This document shows, in pieces, positions 60,440 to 64,000 of a DNA stretch of 64,000 bases (position 1 is its first letter; every line of letters starts with the position of its first letter). Below the pieces are notes generated by a model that ran no database searches, had not been told where the DNA came from, and saw only the letters and a program-made list of their open reading frames with translations. Source of the stretch: Beaufortia kweichowensis. Lineage: Eukaryota > Chordata > Actinopteri > Cypriniformes > Gastromyzontidae. The position numbers and the translations under genes are program-made. The DNA lies in contig CM032817.1 in the NCBI GenBank assembly GCA_019155185.1, positions 4,834,034 to 4,898,033 on the forward strand, given 5' to 3'.

Positions 60440-63400
60440 GTAAGTAAATCAGTGGTTATCATTTCACAACTAGTCAAGTTCTTGTTTCTTTTTCACATAA
60501 ACAAAATCAGATTTTGATTCACTTATCTTTCGCAAGAATCTCTCATAACCTCAGTTTTCATGTACATCTCCATCCACTAGAAAATATACACTTTCAGTTT
60601 TTTTATTATAGTTGCAGAAGCTCTGCGTAATATAGTTTTTTAAACCAGGAATGGTGGTGGTTTTATCATTACTAGCAACCAGTTAGCAAGCCCGACTTTA
60701 TAAAATCTAGCTAAAAACACTGAGACGAACGCCTTAGCAACATAATTGCATCATAGTTTTGTCTTGCACAAGCATCTTCCCTTTTCTCAAAGAAAAGATC
60801 CAGCTCTTTGCGATGTGCTCAAATTCAAACACATTCATGTGATTTGTATTTTTGATTGATTTTTTTTAGACCTTTATACTCATGAATTCATCTACTTTAT
60901 CGTATATGTCAAACAGCATATTAAAGATAAACACACTTGCATCATTTAACTGTGGTGTAGCTGGTTTTCCCAATCTTAAAGAGCTGAGCTGTTCTGCTCT
61001 GTCCAGCCATGCAGGAGTCTAGACGTGTTCCCTGGAGAATCTGTGTCCTCGAGCAGGTCGGTAAAGGTTGTGAGAACTACCCAGGCCCTTTCTGAGGCAC
61101 CCAGACGTCACGTAGCTGAGTCACATACGGCAGAATGACTGTAAAACTCATCTGCGCCTCAGCACGTTGGCATTTGCCATTCAGTCAGCAAAACTTGTGT
61201 AAGAAAAGCATAGCAAAACCACAAAGCAGTTTTTGTGGCTGTGTTTCCAAACATTCAAAAGCGCGCTCTGGAAACTCTTTGGCTTATTTAGTCGGGAACA
61301 TTAGCATGAAATGCTGAACCCCGTTTTGCGGAGACAGATAATACCATATTTACCATGAAGTTGAAAAGCAGAACAGTAATGAATAGTTTCCTCATGAATT
61401 ATTTGTTATCATTAGTCACTCATGTTCCTGTTAGCCCAATTGGCCTCCTTTAGCATCTTTGGCTTGTTAGCACACTAGTAATGCTGAACAACACTTTGAC
61501 CTAGTTTGTTCCACCCCAGTGAATTCAAATGGCTCCCCCATTGGAGTGAAGCCACAATGGCCCGGCCCACTCACCTCAGGGCCCGACAAAGAGCCCATTG
61601 GCTGTATGTGTGCCACGAGGTGTGAGAACCATTCGCCTCTATCCTCTTCTCTCTCGGCACAGACTCCTCTTTTAAAGTAAAGCACACAGACTTTTATTGT
61701 CCATTAACTCTAATTGGAGCACTATGGATGGGTCTGGTTGAAATGCCCACGCAGAGTTAATCGGGTTGTAAACGCATTCACATTAAGCTTCTCTCCTGTT
61801 CCATGCAGAGAGGGAGAGACGGGGAGAGAGACAGGTCTGTAAAATCAGATCATTAAAATGTGGGGTCAACCTGTTGTCTTGTAATGAAGCTGTATGGACG
61901 GCAGCAGTGACCGCCCACTTTTTTCGGGCTTATAGGAATTATAGGAACTCATAATAAATAGTCTCAAATGATTTATTTGAATCACTGTATTTTTTTTAAA
62001 ATATATTTTGTAAGGCTCTAATGCGGCAAAATAACAATATTATTTATCCTATCTGGATAGCTAATGTTCATTATGTAGGTAGCCCTGCTAGGCAAAAACA
62101 TTGGCAAAAATATTGGTGACTTCTGATTGGTGGATCTCTCTCTTCGGCAATGCTGGCCTCGTGGAGTTCGGAAAACCAAATGTTTTTCTTTTAAATAACA
62201 TATAAAGCACACCCACAGCTCACTAATATACAATAAAGAGGAAAACCACACTCTAGTCATCTGTGGCTAAAATAAGTCTGTGAGTTGATGTCTACAGGCC
62301 TTTGGTGTTACTTTAGACCACTAGCCGCTGAGGTGGAAGATGAAGACTGTCACGGCCATTTTGAGTGAAGGATTTGATTTCTGTGGTCTAGTTCAGGGGT
62401 TAGTCATTGCTGTAAATCTGCACTCTATCTTTAAATATATATATGTGCCCTGTTGACTACACTTACCACAACAAAAATAACTAGTAGAGCATTCACAAAC
62501 ATTGATTTCAATCACACACATCCGTTTTGCAGAATGGTCCTTTTACTAGACTCTGTTAGTTTATCCATCAGATGAGTTGAGGTAGTTTTTAACTATAAGA
62601 ATAGTAACAGAATAAGAATGAAGTGTATTTTTTAAAAACTGAGCATTTACTATTTGGTATTCAAGTTATCTTCAGAATATTTGTTGCTTTGTCGATGTCA
62701 TTGTGCTGTGTGGATTTGATCTTATTTCTGAGAGTGCACACTCCTCTCTTTCACACATCCACACTGCTCTTTGTAATCACTGGCCTCCATTCAATTTATG
62801 TGCCTTCTTTCCACATCTCTCTTCCCATATAGGGAATATTTTTAGGCCTGTGTGTGCGCAGCAGGTTGTAGTGCTGAGCTACTGTAAGGAGTGGAGCCAG
62901 AAAGTGTGTGTGGTGTGTGTGGATGGTTTACACTATAGTGCCTCTCTAATGCACACACACATACATTTATAGACTTACTGTAAATGTTTAGTAGATGGAC
63001 TCAGAAGGGACAATCTTATAGATGTCATAGCCTATTAGTCATCACTGGGATGCTTAGGGTTATTCAATATGTGTACTTAATTTGCTCATGGTTTCTTATT
63101 GTCCATTTTATGTTAAAAATAGATTTACTCAAAGTAATCGGATTACTTTATTAGGAATGTAATCCATATTGACAGATGTAGCTCTGATAACGCATATTTA
63201 TGTTTGTGTGGTTGCACGTACAGACATCCACATCAATTCACTGTCTACACACACTAACACACTGCACTTGCCCCACACAACATTGTCTGTGTGTGTCCGG
63301 TGTAGTTAAGCTTTTGCCAAAGCGACTAGTGTGATTTACAGACACGCTGATTATATGCTGACATGGAACGCTACTACGGTTGATCGATTGTAGAGATTTA

Positions 63401-64000
63401 ACTGGGTGAGATGGATGCTTTTATTCAGCTGTGGCTGTAAGTCATCCTTTAAACTGGAGGAAGCAACATAGACCCTGTTACACACACAGACAAACTTCTG
63501 TCGAAGTTTCATTGATCCTTGTTTTTATTTTTAGATTTAATTAAGACATTTATTAAGCCGATTTCCTCTTGAGGTTTATGGACAAGTCATGTAATTCAAA
63601 TCATTTTTGTTTGTTTTTCACAGTGAAAGGCTGCATTTTATTTTTGTTGTAGCCATATTTGTTCAGGCCATCTACTAACTAGTGATTTTTTTTTTACTTT
63701 AGTTTTACTAAAACCAAGATTTGAAACATGACTTTTTAATTATCTAGTTTCTCTTGCAGAAAACACTCACATCTACTTTTTGCTTTGAATAAAATCACGA
63801 ATGACGGATATATCAGACTAGATTTGTTTCCGTTGTTTGACAACGCACAAGCACTGATCCAGATTCGTCATTATTTGTTCACTCATCTAGGCATATGTTT
63901 GTTTAGCGTTGCTCTTGCTTCTCACCGAACAGAGAGAAATTAGGTAAACAAATTACTTCTAGCTCACCATGACGACGCCTCCTGTATGGGCAACAAACCT
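60440..64000 (+). other. rap1b: Rap1 intron 2 (start)
   Basis: 3.6 kb to the window edge with no second coding exon (TVQFVQG... not found). Short CA/GT-rich patches and small open frames of no coding character. Confidence 0.65.

Overview
The window is vertebrate nuclear DNA. Short exons sit in long AT-rich introns with GT-AG borders, dinucleotide microsatellites and MITE/SINE-type repeats that I recognise as common in cyprinid fishes. The gene content and the a/b-type repeats point to a teleost, most likely a cypriniform. No prokaryotic operons, CRISPR arrays or viral genomes are visible.

Layout, left to right. 1-3.9 kb holds no gene I can support, apart from a possible 3' UTR tail at about 0.92 kb. 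3.9-20.3 kb is prrt4 on the + strand (three coding exons at 7898-8840, 12313-12423 and 17259-19294, plus candidate 5' non-coding sequence). 20.3-31.7 kb is impdh1 on the - strand, tail-to-tail with prrt4. I could place every coding exon of the 514-residue ubiquitous enzyme and the upstream exon of the long retinal isoform. 33.9-35.0 kb is the tiny hypoxia/lipid-droplet gene hilpda (+ strand). 35-38.4 kb is intergenic, with a possible terminal exon of an unidentified minus-strand transcript. From 38.5 kb to the right edge is a Rap1 GTPase gene (probably rap1b): a CpG-rich promoter and non-coding exon 1, a 21.7 kb first intron, and the first coding exon at 60383-60439. The rest of the gene lies outside the window.

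prrt4-impdh1-hilpda reproduces the order at human 7q32.1, whereas RAP1B is at human 12q15 and RAP1A at 1p13, so an ancestral synteny junction lies between about 35.0 and 38.5 kb. The genes are not functionally linked as an operon would be: PRRT4 is a poorly studied multipass membrane protein, IMPDH1 makes guanine nucleotides, HILPDA inhibits lipid-droplet lipolysis, and Rap1 is a small GTPase for adhesion signalling.

The most interesting item is in impdh1. Directly downstream of the usual first coding exon (2a, beginning MADYLIS) lies a second, diverged copy of the exon (2b, 28069-28182). It has its own acceptor and donor, the same splice phases, and only 34 bp between the two, so they should be mutually exclusive. 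Exon 2b has no usable start codon of its own and is in frame with the retinal exon A at about 31.5-31.7 kb. It would replace the N-terminal tail that contains the filament-contact residue Tyr12. This predicts an additional long IMPDH1 isoform with changed filament behaviour.
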